Shown here: positions 40,901-47,959 of the stretch, one piece after another
Numbering within the stretch: the stretch's first letter is position 1
Layout: each line of letters begins with the position of its first letter
Assembly (NCBI GenBank): GCA_947499595.1
Contig: CANMOY010000003.1
Location: forward strand, 62,001 to 126,000
Origin: an uncultured Mesonia sp.
GTDB lineage: Bacteria; Bacteroidota; Bacteroidia; Flavobacteriales; Flavobacteriaceae
Reading direction: 5' to 3'
Length of the DNA: 64,000 nt
The notes under the pieces: generated by a model
Told to the model about the DNA's origin: nothing
Databases searched by the model: none
Seen by the model: only the letters and a program-made list of their open reading frames with translations
Made by a program: the position numbers and the translations under genes

Positions 40901-41659
40901 TTATTTAGTTTTGAAGCTTACCGCTCCTATTTTATCTATTTGGGTTGTTATTTCGTTGTTTTTCAGCAAAGGTATATGTTTGGTAGCTGCTCCGGCCAAT
41001 ATTATGTGTCCAGGTTTTATTTTTACGCCAACTTTAGAGGCTAATCGGCTTAGCTCTATTACGGGTTGCAGTGGGTTGTTTAAAATTGCAGACGAACTTC
41101 CTTGTTCTTGCACTTTGCTGTTTACCATTAGCGTGATAGGTAAATCGGTAATATCTTCTTTAAGATTTTGCCATTTGCCTATACAATAACCTGCAGATGA
41201 GCAATTGTCGGCTACCAAATCTTCTAGAGAAAAGGTGAATTTTTCATACCGAGTATCTATTAATTCGATGGCAACTGCCATCTTATCAACATACTTAGGG
41301 ACATCTTTTAATGGTATAGATTCTGTAATAGGCTGAGATACACGAAAAGCAATTTCAGGCTCAGCATTTGGTTTTATGTATTTACTTAGATCTACTTCGC
41401 TAAGCGGATTGATTTGCATGCCACTGGTTAAAAAGCCCCAAATTAGATCGTGCACACCCATTTGCTCCATTTTAGCACGTGAGGTAAAGCCTAATTTAAA
41501 TCCCGTTATATGCTCAGCTCGCTCTAGTCGTAAATTTATAGTTTTGCGTTGAACGGTATAAGCATCTTGCAAACTTAAATCAGGAAAATCTTTTTGCTGT
41601 ATGGGCTGTGCCTTTAAAGTGGCTTGGTCAATTAAATGGGCAACTTGATCTAAATTCAT
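40901..41659 (-). CDS. 4-oxalocrotonate decarboxylase / 2-keto-4-pentenoate hydratase family enzyme
   Basis: A 252-residue member of the fumarylacetoacetase-related MhpD/DmpH group, acting on 4-oxalocrotonate (decarboxylase) or 2-oxopent-4-enoate (hydratase). Visible stretches are LSLQDAYTVQRKTINLRL (about 28-45), ITGFKLGFTSRAKMEQMGV (about 51-69), the metal-ligand region NAEPEIAFRV (about 97-106) and KPGHIILAGAATKHIPL (about 211-227). The two activities cannot be separated by eye; the decarboxylase fits the missing step directly after the deaminase. It lies 11 bases after kmo. Confidence 0.85.
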   Translation of the reverse strand: MNLDQVAHLIDQATLKAQPIQQKDFPDLSLQDAYTVQRKTINLRLERAEHITGFKLGFTSRAKMEQMGVHDLIWGFLTSGMQINPLSEVDLSKYIKPNAEPEIAFRVSQPITESIPLKDVPKYVDKMAVAIELIDTRYEKFTFSLEDLVADNCSSAGYCIGKWQNLKEDITDLPITLMVNSKVQEQGSSSAILNNPLQPVIELSRLASKVGVKIKPGHIILAGAATKHIPLLKNNEITTQIDKIGAVSFKTK

Positions 41660-41670
41660 GTATTGTTGGT

Positions 41671-43068
41671 TTACATCCCGCTAAGGATGGCATCTTCATT
41701 TAAGATTTCCTGTGTCTCTTGATTAATTTTATGAAGCAAATCTTCTAAATTCATCTCAGTATCTATTACTCCTTTATTCAGCAAACTCAATATGGCTTTA
41801 TCCTGTGCTCTTCCTTTTTTCATTGCCTTGTTATACCCCAAATCTTCTCTAAAAGTAACCAGTCTATATTTTGAAGCATAGTCTTTAGGGTGTTTTTGCT
41901 CTAAAGCTGTTTCGATTTTTCTCTTTTGTTGAAAAATTTTTGCAGCCGTATGAGATTTCATTTCATGAAAATTATCAATAGCTAAATCGGCAATAGCATC
42001 AGCATCGGCTTTACGTTTTTTTTGATAAGTATCAAAGATAAATTTCCAATTAGATTTTGGGTTTTCATCGAGAATTTTGTCTAGTACTACCACATCTTCA
42101 AAAGAAGCATTCATACCTTGTCCGTAAAACGGAACAATTGCGTGCGCTGCATCACCAATGAGTAAAGTTTTTCCTGAGCAACTCCAAGGATAGCATTTAA
42201 CGGTGCCCAGCGGACTCGTTGGATTTTCAAAAAAATCTTGAGTAAGTGTTGGCATATGCGGGTGTGCAGAGGGGTATGTTTCTTTAAAATAAGCGTCTAC
42301 TTTTTCTGGAGTGTTTAGGTTGTTTAAGTTGTATTCTCCTCCTTCATAAGCCATAAAAAGGGTAACCGTAAAGCTACCGTCTAGATTAGGCAGCGCAATA
42401 ACCATATTTTCTCCTCTTGGCCAAATGTGTAAAGCGTTTTTTTCTAGCCTGTAGCCGCCATCTTTTGTTGGAGGTATGCTTAACTCTTTGTAACCGTGAG
42501 TGAGAAAATTTTGCGACAAACTAAATAGAAATAAGCGGTCTTCCCACATACTTTTTCTAACTACAGAACCTGCTCCATCTGCTCCAAAAATCACATCTGC
42601 CTTAAACTGCTTTTTTTCTTGGCTAGTTTCATCTTTAAACATGGCCGAGGCGGCCACTAAGTCTACGTCAAGACAAGTGTGGTTAAATAGGATTTCTACA
42701 TTTGGTAATTTTTCGGCCTCATTTAAAAGAAGTGCGTTTAAACCAGTCCTCGAAATAGAGTTGATGTACTCTGAGGTTAATCCGCTATAAGGAGATAGAA
42801 ATTCGTCTCGGTCCTTTTGGTGAATCATGCGGCCGTGCATCGGAATACACAATTCTTTAACCTTTTCTTCAATTCCTGCTAGTTTCATAGCCTTTAAGCC
42901 ACGATTGGACAAAGCAAGATTGATTGACCTACCTGCCGAAATCTCAGTTTTTCTTAGATCTGGCCTTTTTTCAATTAATTTTACTTGATAGCCTTTTTGA
43001 GCTAAACGTAATGCTAATAAGCTACCACATAAACCAGCTCCTATAATTAATGTTGATTTTTCTTGCAT
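41671..43068 (-). CDS. kmo: Kynurenine 3-monooxygenase
   Basis: FAD-dependent aromatic hydroxylase of 465 residues converting L-kynurenine to 3-hydroxykynurenine with NADPH and O2. The N-terminal dinucleotide fold is IIGAGLCGSLLALRLAQKG (about 8-26). KMO-specific sequence appears as GRSINLALSNRGLKAMK (about 46-62) and MHGRMIHQKD (about 77-86); the second FAD motif is LLIGDAAHAIVPFYGQGMNA (about 300-319). The C-terminal helices are shorter than the membrane anchor of eukaryotic KMO. It follows kynU by one base. Confidence 0.96.
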   Translation of the reverse strand: MQEKSTLIIGAGLCGSLLALRLAQKGYQVKLIEKRPDLRKTEISAGRSINLALSNRGLKAMKLAGIEEKVKELCIPMHGRMIHQKDRDEFLSPYSGLTSEYINSISRTGLNALLLNEAEKLPNVEILFNHTCLDVDLVAASAMFKDETSQEKKQFKADVIFGADGAGSVVRKSMWEDRLFLFSLSQNFLTHGYKELSIPPTKDGGYRLEKNALHIWPRGENMVIALPNLDGSFTVTLFMAYEGGEYNLNNLNTPEKVDAYFKETYPSAHPHMPTLTQDFFENPTSPLGTVKCYPWSCSGKTLLIGDAAHAIVPFYGQGMNASFEDVVVLDKILDENPKSNWKFIFDTYQKKRKADADAIADLAIDNFHEMKSHTAAKIFQQKRKIETALEQKHPKDYASKYRLVTFREDLGYNKAMKKGRAQDKAILSLLNKGVIDTEMNLEDLLHKINQETQEILNEDAILSGM

Positions 43069-43069
43069 C

Positions 43070-44338
43070 TTAACCTAAGTGTTTTTTTAAAGATTGAACC
43101 ATTTTAAAGACATCTTCATAATTATTATAAAGAGGTGCTGGAGCGATTCGAATTACATTAGGTTCTCGCCAATCTGTTATTACACCGTCTTTGATTAAGT
43201 TGTCGAAAAGGGATTTGCTAACCCCTGTCAATTTTAAGGAAAGTTGGCAACCTCGCTCATCGAAATTTGATGGTGTTATTATTTGAATGCGATTATCTTG
43301 TAAATCTTTAATTAGGAATTCAAGATAACCAGTTAGATTTTTTGATTTTTGAATTAGCTTATCAAAACCAGCCTCTTCAAATAAACTTAGAGAGGCATTT
43401 ATAGCAGCAAGAGATAGAATAGGGGGATTGCTTAATTGCCAGCCCTCTGCTCCTGGGATTGGGTCAAAGTCTTGGCGCATATTAAATCTTGATTCTTTGT
43501 CGTGGCCCCACCATCCTGCAAATCTAGGTAGTTTTAAATCGTTTTCATGTCTTTCGTGAACAAAGCAACCGCCTACGCTGCCAGGACCGCTGTTGAGGTA
43601 CTTATATGAACACCACACTGCAAAATCTGCTCCTGTTTTATGTAAATTAGGTTGGATATTTCCCGCACCGTGCGCTAAATCAAATCCTACATTTATCTCA
43701 TGTTGGTGACCTAATTGTACAATTTTTTTAAGCGGAAAAGATTGTCCTGTATAATAATTAGTGCTGCCTATCATCATTAAGGCAATTCGATTGCCTTGCT
43801 CTTCGATAATCTTTTGTAAATCTTCAAATCGGCATAATTCTTCACCCTCAGGTGGTTCCCATAACAATAGTCCTTCTTCTGGACTAATTCCGTGAAAACG
43901 CAATTGTGATTCTATTGCATAACGGTCTGAGGGGAAAGCATCCTTTTCAATTAGTATTTTAAATTTTCTATCTGTAGGTCTGTAAAAACTAACCATCATT
44001 AAATGCAGGTTAACCGTAAGGGTATTCATCATCACCACTTCTTTAGGTTTTGCACCTACAATTTTAGCCATTTTGTTGGTAAGTATCTCGTGATACGGCA
44101 CCCAGGGATTTTTAGCTAAGGTGTGTCCTTCAACACCGTATTTCGCCCAATCTTTTAATTCTTGGTTGATGTATTCTTGAGTTCTTTTGGGTTGCAATCC
44201 TAGAGAATTGCCGCAAAGGTATATTTGATTTTGATTTTGATTGTTTTGAGGAAAATAAAATTCATCTCTAAATTTTGCTAATGGATCTTTGGCGTCTTGT
44301 TCTTTAGCAAATTCTAGACTATTTTTATATTGGGTCAT
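43070..44338 (-). CDS. kynU: Kynureninase
   Basis: PLP-dependent hydrolase of 422 residues that splits 3-hydroxykynurenine (or kynurenine) into 3-hydroxyanthranilate (or anthranilate) and alanine. Visible are YLCGNSLGLQPK (about 39-50), MNTLTVNLHLMMVSFYRP (about 103-120), the phosphate/pyridine site GFDLAHGAGNIQPNLH (about 213-228) and the Schiff-base lysine in WCSYKYLNSGPG (about 235-246). The ATG at 44338 is used; an upstream ATG at 44374 lies before the expected transcript start of the TAAATTTG promoter. It heads the unit kynU-kmo-decarboxylase-deaminase. Confidence 0.96.
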   Translation of the reverse strand: MTQYKNSLEFAKEQDAKDPLAKFRDEFYFPQNNQNQNQIYLCGNSLGLQPKRTQEYINQELKDWAKYGVEGHTLAKNPWVPYHEILTNKMAKIVGAKPKEVVMMNTLTVNLHLMMVSFYRPTDRKFKILIEKDAFPSDRYAIESQLRFHGISPEEGLLLWEPPEGEELCRFEDLQKIIEEQGNRIALMMIGSTNYYTGQSFPLKKIVQLGHQHEINVGFDLAHGAGNIQPNLHKTGADFAVWCSYKYLNSGPGSVGGCFVHERHENDLKLPRFAGWWGHDKESRFNMRQDFDPIPGAEGWQLSNPPILSLAAINASLSLFEEAGFDKLIQKSKNLTGYLEFLIKDLQDNRIQIITPSNFDERGCQLSLKLTGVSKSLFDNLIKDGVITDWREPNVIRIAPAPLYNNYEDVFKMVQSLKKHLG

Positions 44339-44362
44339 AGCTGTTTTAGTTTGTAAGTGTAA

Positions 44363-44370
44363 CAAATTTA
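44363..44370 (-). promoter_or_regulatory. Promoter -7 element for the kynU unit
   Basis: TAAATTTG on the minus strand, 24 bases before the kynU ATG at 44338. No good -33 TTG at the standard distance. Confidence 0.5.
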
Positions 44371-44406
44371 GCAATTATTATGCAACTAGCTATTTTGTTT
44401 TTAGAC

Positions 44407-44438
44407 AAAAAAAGCACTCTGGTAAGCCAGAGTGCTTA
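44407..44438 (-). terminator. Terminator of the small lipoprotein gene
   Basis: Stem AAGCACTCTGG / CCAGAGTGCTT with a four-base loop and a seven-T run on the minus strand, 21 bases after the stop of the 50-residue lipoprotein gene. Confidence 0.85.
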
Positions 44439-44459
44439 TGGTTTGTAGTTTACGTTTGC

Positions 44460-44612
44460 TTAATCTACTGCATCTTCAATTTCATCGCCCACATCTTCGG
44501 CTGCATTTTCTATATCGTCTGCAGCTTTTTCGGTAGCGCTTTTTTCTCTACAGCCTACAAAACTTGTGGCAAATAGGCCTAATAAAAAGGCCGATAGCAT
44601 TAATTTTCTCAT
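44460..44612 (-). CDS. Tiny lipoprotein, 50 residues
   Basis: The ATG at 44612 opens a 50-residue frame: MRKLMLSAFLLGLFATSFVG, a lipobox FVGC with Cys21, then a strongly acidic mature part of about 30 residues with repeated heptad-like spacing (ATEKAADDIENAAEDVGDE, then IEDAVD). This mature region is likely a single amphipathic helix, as in entericidin- or YtxH-like small envelope proteins. A strong terminator follows the stop. The complete expression architecture argues that it is a real gene despite its size; its function is unknown. Confidence 0.75.
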   Translation of the reverse strand: MRKLMLSAFLLGLFATSFVGCREKSATEKAADDIENAAEDVGDEIEDAVD

Positions 44613-44896
44613 AATTTTTAATTTTTATAGGCAAATGAATGGTTTCATTTGCGTGGTTTAAATTAAATGTACAGATTAGTGTGCAGCTGTAAGAAAATTT
44701 TAACCTGAAGTTAACGAATATAGCGTGTGCAAAAAAAAATCGGGATTTAAAAAAACCCCGATTTCTGTATTAACCTAAGCTTCATCTAATCTAAAACACC
44801 TAACCAAATTTGAAGTGCTTAAAGTTAATACGATTTAATACGATAAAGATACTTAAAAAGCTATTAATTAGCACTTTAAATGTATATAACGTCTTG
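44613..44896. other. Intergenic region with an isolated strong hairpin
   Basis: Between the tiny lipoprotein gene and the next minus-strand gene I see no coding frame. It holds a near-perfect minus-strand terminator at 44731-44764 and a short direct repeat AATACGA(T/T)... around 44829-44843. The hairpin may end the transcript of the 140-residue protein gene or a small RNA. Confidence 0.5.
44731..44764 (-). terminator. Strong minus-strand terminator distant from any stop codon
   Basis: Minus strand: AAATCGGG, a 12-base T-rich loop, CCCGATTT and a nine-T run. The nearest upstream stop codon on this strand is 130 bases away (44897). Confidence 0.75.
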
Positions 44897-45319
44897 TTAA
44901 ATCTTATTCTTCTTTAAAAGATTTTTATTGTTTTTAAACCAATTTATAGCCTCATTTAGGTCTTCAACTTGCAGTATGTTTCCTTTGTAAAACATTTCTT
45001 CGAATAATAGATTTACTTTTGAAGATGTGGTGCGGGAAATTGCAATGTAGTGGGTAGGACCAAGGGTGTCAATTACTTTTTTCCAAACCATGGGATCAAT
45101 GGCGTATTCATTTATTTTATTTGAGATATATAAATTAGGAATACCCTCTTTATAAAAATCTCGGGCAATTGAAATAAGACCTTTAGCTTTTTCCCAATTC
45201 CATAACACCTCTGGCTTTATTTCAGCCACAATAAAGTCTGCACAAAAATAAAAATTACCATGTTCTAACAGAATTTCTTCTAAAATGTAATGGTGGTGTA
45301 TGGATTCTTTAAATTTCAC
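44897..45319 (-). CDS. Conserved hypothetical protein, possibly SpoIIAA/STAS-like
   Basis: A 140-residue soluble protein without signal peptide or membrane segment. The order of strands and helices (YFCADFIVAEIKPEVLWNWE, GLISIARDFYKEGIPNLYIS, then YIAISRTTSSKVNLLFEEMF and VEDLNEAINWFKNN) resembles SpoIIAA-like/STAS-related alpha/beta domains that are common in Bacteroidota, but I do not see a decisive motif. The final helix with a lysine-rich end is typical of this group. It stands alone. Function unknown. Confidence 0.7.
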   Translation of the reverse strand: MKFKESIHHHYILEEILLEHGNFYFCADFIVAEIKPEVLWNWEKAKGLISIARDFYKEGIPNLYISNKINEYAIDPMVWKKVIDTLGPTHYIAISRTTSSKVNLLFEEMFYKGNILQVEDLNEAINWFKNNKNLLKKNKI

Positions 45320-45445
45320 TATTGTGAATTATTAATAATTGTAAAATGCAATTCGTGTGAAAATAATCAAAAAAATAAGTTATTGTTGTTAAATTATCAA
45401 AAAATAGTTAAATCATTATTGTTTTCGGTTAAATGTTTTTTATTT

Positions 45446-46030
45446 TTAATATGTTAACCAATTTTTAAGAATATTCATGCCCAAAGGGGTAAGAATAGAT
45501 TCGGGGTGAAATTGAACGCCAAATAACCTAAACTCTTTATGTTCAAAAGACATAATGCATCCTTCCTTGTCATAACTGGTAGGGATTAAACAATCTGGCA
45601 GGTCTCTTACTGCCCAGGAGTGGTATCGGGCCACGTCAAACTCCGTTGGTAGTCCCATTAATAAACGGTTTGGTGCATTTGTCTTTGTAATTCTTGAGGA
45701 TACTCCGTGGTGAACTGCCTTTAAGTTGTATAATTCGGCACCTAAAAATTCAGCTATAGCTTGATGTCCTAAACATACCCCCAATATGTTTTTGGTGCTG
45801 CCATATTTTTTTATAACTTCTGCAAGCAACGGTGTCTCATAAGGAAGTCCGGGGCCTGGTGAAATTAAAATATGATTGTAATTTGCAATTGAATTTAGGT
45901 CGATTAGCCCAGGTCTTTTAACAATCGGGATGAAGTTATTCATTTCGATGTAGTGGGCGAGATTATAGACAAAACTATCATGATTGTCTATAATTAAAAC
46001 GTGATTAGATTGAGGTGTAATGCTTTTCAT
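45446..46030 (-). CDS. Glutamine amidotransferase, anthranilate/aminodeoxychorismate synthase component II
   Basis: Class I glutamine amidotransferase of 194 residues that supplies ammonia to a chorismate-using partner. The triad is visible: Cys in ILGVCLGHQAIAEFLG (about 79-94) and His-Glu in FGVQFHPESI (about 170-179); IISPGPG-type oxyanion sequence appears as ILISPGPGLPYETP (about 50-63). TrpG and PabA cannot be told apart from this subunit. No component I gene is adjacent, which is more typical of pabA. A TAATTTTG promoter element lies 11 bases upstream. Confidence 0.9.
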   Translation of the reverse strand: MKSITPQSNHVLIIDNHDSFVYNLAHYIEMNNFIPIVKRPGLIDLNSIANYNHILISPGPGLPYETPLLAEVIKKYGSTKNILGVCLGHQAIAEFLGAELYNLKAVHHGVSSRITKTNAPNRLLMGLPTEFDVARYHSWAVRDLPDCLIPTSYDKEGCIMSFEHKEFRLFGVQFHPESILTPLGMNILKNWLTY

Positions 46031-46040
46031 TTATATGGCG

Positions 46041-46048
46041 CAAAATTA
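46041..46048 (-). promoter_or_regulatory. Promoter -7 element for the glutamine amidotransferase gene
   Basis: TAATTTTG on the minus strand fits TAnnTTTG, ending 10 bases before the ATG at 46030. Confidence 0.5.
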
Positions 46049-46102
46049 AGTTGTTTTTTTTATACTTTAAAGCTTTACTGAAATTTTGCTTTTGTAGATT
46101 AT

Positions 46103-46131
46103 TTGAGGTGTTTTAAATTTGATTAACTTTG
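46103..46131 (+). promoter_or_regulatory. Promoter for the rhodanese gene
   Basis: TTG at 46103-46105, an 18-base spacer and TAACTTTG at 46124-46131, a full match to the Bacteroidota consensus, 22 bases before the ATG. GGAGG at 46133-46137 overlaps the predicted transcript start. Confidence 0.75.
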
Positions 46132-46153
46132 CGGAGGTTAAAAAATAGGTGAC

Positions 46154-46465
46154 ATGAAAAATTTAGATCAAGAAACTTGGAGAAATCAACTGGCCAAGGA
46201 TGAAAATGCCGTATTGTTAGATGTGAGAACTCCAGAAGAATATGAAGAGGGCTATATACCTGGTGCAATTTTAGCAAATATTCAAGAGCCACAAGATTTT
46301 ATGAATAACACACAAGAATTAGATAAATCTAAAAACTTTTATGTGTATTGTAAAGCCGGAGGAAGGAGTGCTCAGGCCTGTCAAATTATGGATCAACTGG
46401 GTTTTAGTTCTACCTTTAATTTGGAAGGAGGCTTTTCAGTTTGGGAGGGTGAAGTGACTAAATAG
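46154..46465 (+). CDS. Single-domain rhodanese-like sulfurtransferase
   Basis: A 103-residue cytoplasmic rhodanese domain. It shows LLDVRTPEEYEEGYIPGAI (about 21-39) and the active-site loop YCKAGGRSAQA (about 65-75) with the persulfide-carrying Cys66, ending with LEGGFSVWEGE. The six-residue loop size fits a sulfurtransferase or persulfide carrier rather than a Cdc25-type phosphatase. It stands alone with its own promoter and terminator. The acceptor is unknown. Confidence 0.92.
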   Translation: MKNLDQETWRNQLAKDENAVLLDVRTPEEYEEGYIPGAILANIQEPQDFMNNTQELDKSKNFYVYCKAGGRSAQACQIMDQLGFSSTFNLEGGFSVWEGEVTK

Positions 46466-46484
46466 TTATTTCAATAAAATTTTT

Positions 46485-46514
46485 AAAAAACCGCGCTATT
46501 AGCGTGGTTTTTTT
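46485..46514 (+). terminator. Terminator of the rhodanese gene
   Basis: Stem AACCGCGCTA / TAGCGTGGTT (one G-T pair) between an A-run and a seven-T run, 20 bases after the stop. Confidence 0.85.
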
Positions 46515-46924
46515 ATTGTGTCATTTACAAAAAGTTAAAAGACTTTGGGTGTAATGATTGTAATAAACCATTATGACTTGTATAGAGTGCTATTGTATCT
46601 AAGCCATTTGTTTAACCTGAAGAGCATTTTTTTAAGTGTATTAACAAGAATCTAGATCTCTTTATAGTTAAAATTTTTTAATACCATTGCAATTTTCCTT
46701 GACGGAATCTTTTAATGCTAAAATTAAAGCTTTTAGAGCACAATTAAGAGGAGTAGGAAAACCCGAATTTTTCTTATTAATCCTCGAAAAATTATTTGCT
46801 TAAAAACTCAAAAACACAGAAAATGTCCTTGATCCGTCTTTATTGTCATTGTCTTCAAAATAAAAAAAATCTCACATTCAAACTCAATCGTAATTGGTGT
46901 GAAGTGAGATTTAATACTTATTTG
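46515..46924. other. Intergenic region with a decayed IS fragment
   Basis: The 410 bases between the rhodanese terminator and tRNA-Arg hold no intact gene. The right part contains the C-terminal codons of a transposase (46681-46803) followed by about 60 bases that may include the old element's right end (CACAGAAAATGTCCTTGATC near 46815). The left part (46515-46680) shows nothing recognisable. Confidence 0.6.
46681..46803 (+). pseudogene. C-terminal remnant of an IS transposase (ISAon1-like DDE type)
   Basis: An open frame ending at TAA 46801-46803 translates to LTESFNAKIKAFRAQLRGVG followed by KPEFFLLILEKLFA. This matches the highly conserved end of Bacteroidota DDE transposases of the ISL3/ISAon1 kind, which typically finish ESFNAKIKAFRAQ.RGV, then FFLFRL..I(Y/F)A. 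Only about 40 codons survive: no upstream catalytic domain is present and there is no start. It is therefore a relic of a past insertion next to tRNA-Arg. Confidence 0.7.
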
Positions 46925-46998
46925 TGACCTCGGCAGGATTCAAACCTGCAACCTTCTGAGCCGTAATCAGATGCGCTATTCAGTTGCGCCACGAGGCC
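46925..46998 (-). tRNA. tRNA-Arg (anticodon ACG)
   Basis: A 74-base cloverleaf on the minus strand. The acceptor stem GGCCTCG pairs with CGAGGTC (one G-U), the D arm is bounded by GCGC/GCGC, the anticodon stem TCTGA/TCAGA encloses TTACGGC with anticodon ACG, and the T arm is GCAGG-TTTGAAT-CCTGC. Discriminator A; CCA not encoded. ACG is expected to be edited to inosine by TadA. Confidence 0.95.
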
Positions 46999-47146
46999 TT
47001 AATTGTACTACCATTTCTGGTTGCGGGTGCAAATATATACTAATAATACCATACTGCAAAAATTTATTGAACTATTTTTTGTTTACTTTTATCGTTATTA
47101 AGTAAAGGCAATTCCGTTAAGCTACTAATTAAGAAAATAAAGTGAA

Positions 47147-47659
47147 ATGAATTTAAATGAGTATATAAGAGATATCGTAGATTTTCCTAAACCTGGGATA
47201 ATGTATAAAGATATTACTCCTCTCCTACAGCATCCTGATGCTCTTAAAAAAACTCTAGCTGAATTTAAAGCAGGTATTGGGGAGCTACAGATTGATAAAG
47301 TGGTAGGTATTGAGTCTAGAGGATTTATTTTTGCTAGCATGTTGGCAGTTGAGCTTCATGCGGGATTTGTAATGGTGAGAAAAGCTAATAAATTGCCTTA
47401 TAAAACCTTAGCGGAAACCTATTCTCTAGAGTACGGGCAAGATCAGGTTGAGATACATCAGGATGCAATAAAGAAAGGAGATCGAGTACTTTTGCATGAT
47501 GATGTTTTGGCTACGGGCGGCACTGCTAGTGCAGCTCTAAGATTAATAGAGAGGCTGGGCGGCGAAGTAGTGCAATGCAATTTTCTACTTGAACTAGTCA
47601 ATTTGGAAGGGCGAAAACGATTGGGTGAAAAAGAAGTCTATAGTTTACTTTCTTATTGA
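47147..47659 (+). CDS. apt: Adenine phosphoribosyltransferase
   Basis: Purine-salvage enzyme of 170 residues converting adenine and PRPP to AMP. The APRT start is typical (YIRDIVDFPKPGIMYKDITP), followed by VVGIESRGFIFASMLAVELH (about 47-66) and the PRPP-binding loop VLLHDDVLATGGTASAALRL (about 117-136). Length and motifs match family norms. TACTTTTA at about 47083 is a near-consensus -7 element. The convergent small gene begins eight bases after its stop. Confidence 0.96.
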   Translation: MNLNEYIRDIVDFPKPGIMYKDITPLLQHPDALKKTLAEFKAGIGELQIDKVVGIESRGFIFASMLAVELHAGFVMVRKANKLPYKTLAETYSLEYGQDQVEIHQDAIKKGDRVLLHDDVLATGGTASAALRLIERLGGEVVQCNFLLELVNLEGRKRLGEKEVYSLLSY

Positions 47660-47666
47660 GTCAATA

Positions 47667-47819
47667 TTACTTTAAGGCGTTTTTGAGCACCCAAGCTCTA
47701 TAAGCAATTATTGCTAGCTGTAATTTACTTGCTTTTTCAATTTGTAGGCCTTTTTTAGAGTAACTAGGCAACACCTTTTTGTTGAGACGGGCCAGACTTT
47801 TAAAAATTAATTTTTTCAT
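47667..47819 (-). CDS. Conserved 50-residue basic protein
   Basis: The ATG at 47819 opens a 50-residue frame: MKKLIFKSLARLNKKVLPSY, SKKGLQIEKASKLQLAIIAY, RAWVLKNALK. It is strongly basic and has a KASKLQLAIIA core with a following aromatic-rich helix. I recall near-identical small proteins in many Flavobacteriaceae, often labelled 'SsrA-binding protein' without evidence (true SmpB is about 150 residues). It has no signal peptide. An RNA- or ribosome-associated role is only a guess from the charge. Confidence 0.75.
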   Translation of the reverse strand: MKKLIFKSLARLNKKVLPSYSKKGLQIEKASKLQLAIIAYRAWVLKNALK

Positions 47820-47959
47820 GTTTATTGGTTGTTTTTTATAGAGGAAATTTAATAATAATATAATCCATTACCTATTTGGAACGGAGAATAATTATTTATC
47901 GAAGTAGTTAGGATTACCGCTTAAAACTTGTAAAAATTGTATATTCGCAAAAAAAATAA

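Noticed and set aside
45446-46030. Part of a tryptophan biosynthesis operon (trpG)
   Set aside because: No trpE, trpD or other trp gene is adjacent; the gene has its own promoter and stands alone, so the role is left open between TrpG and PabA.
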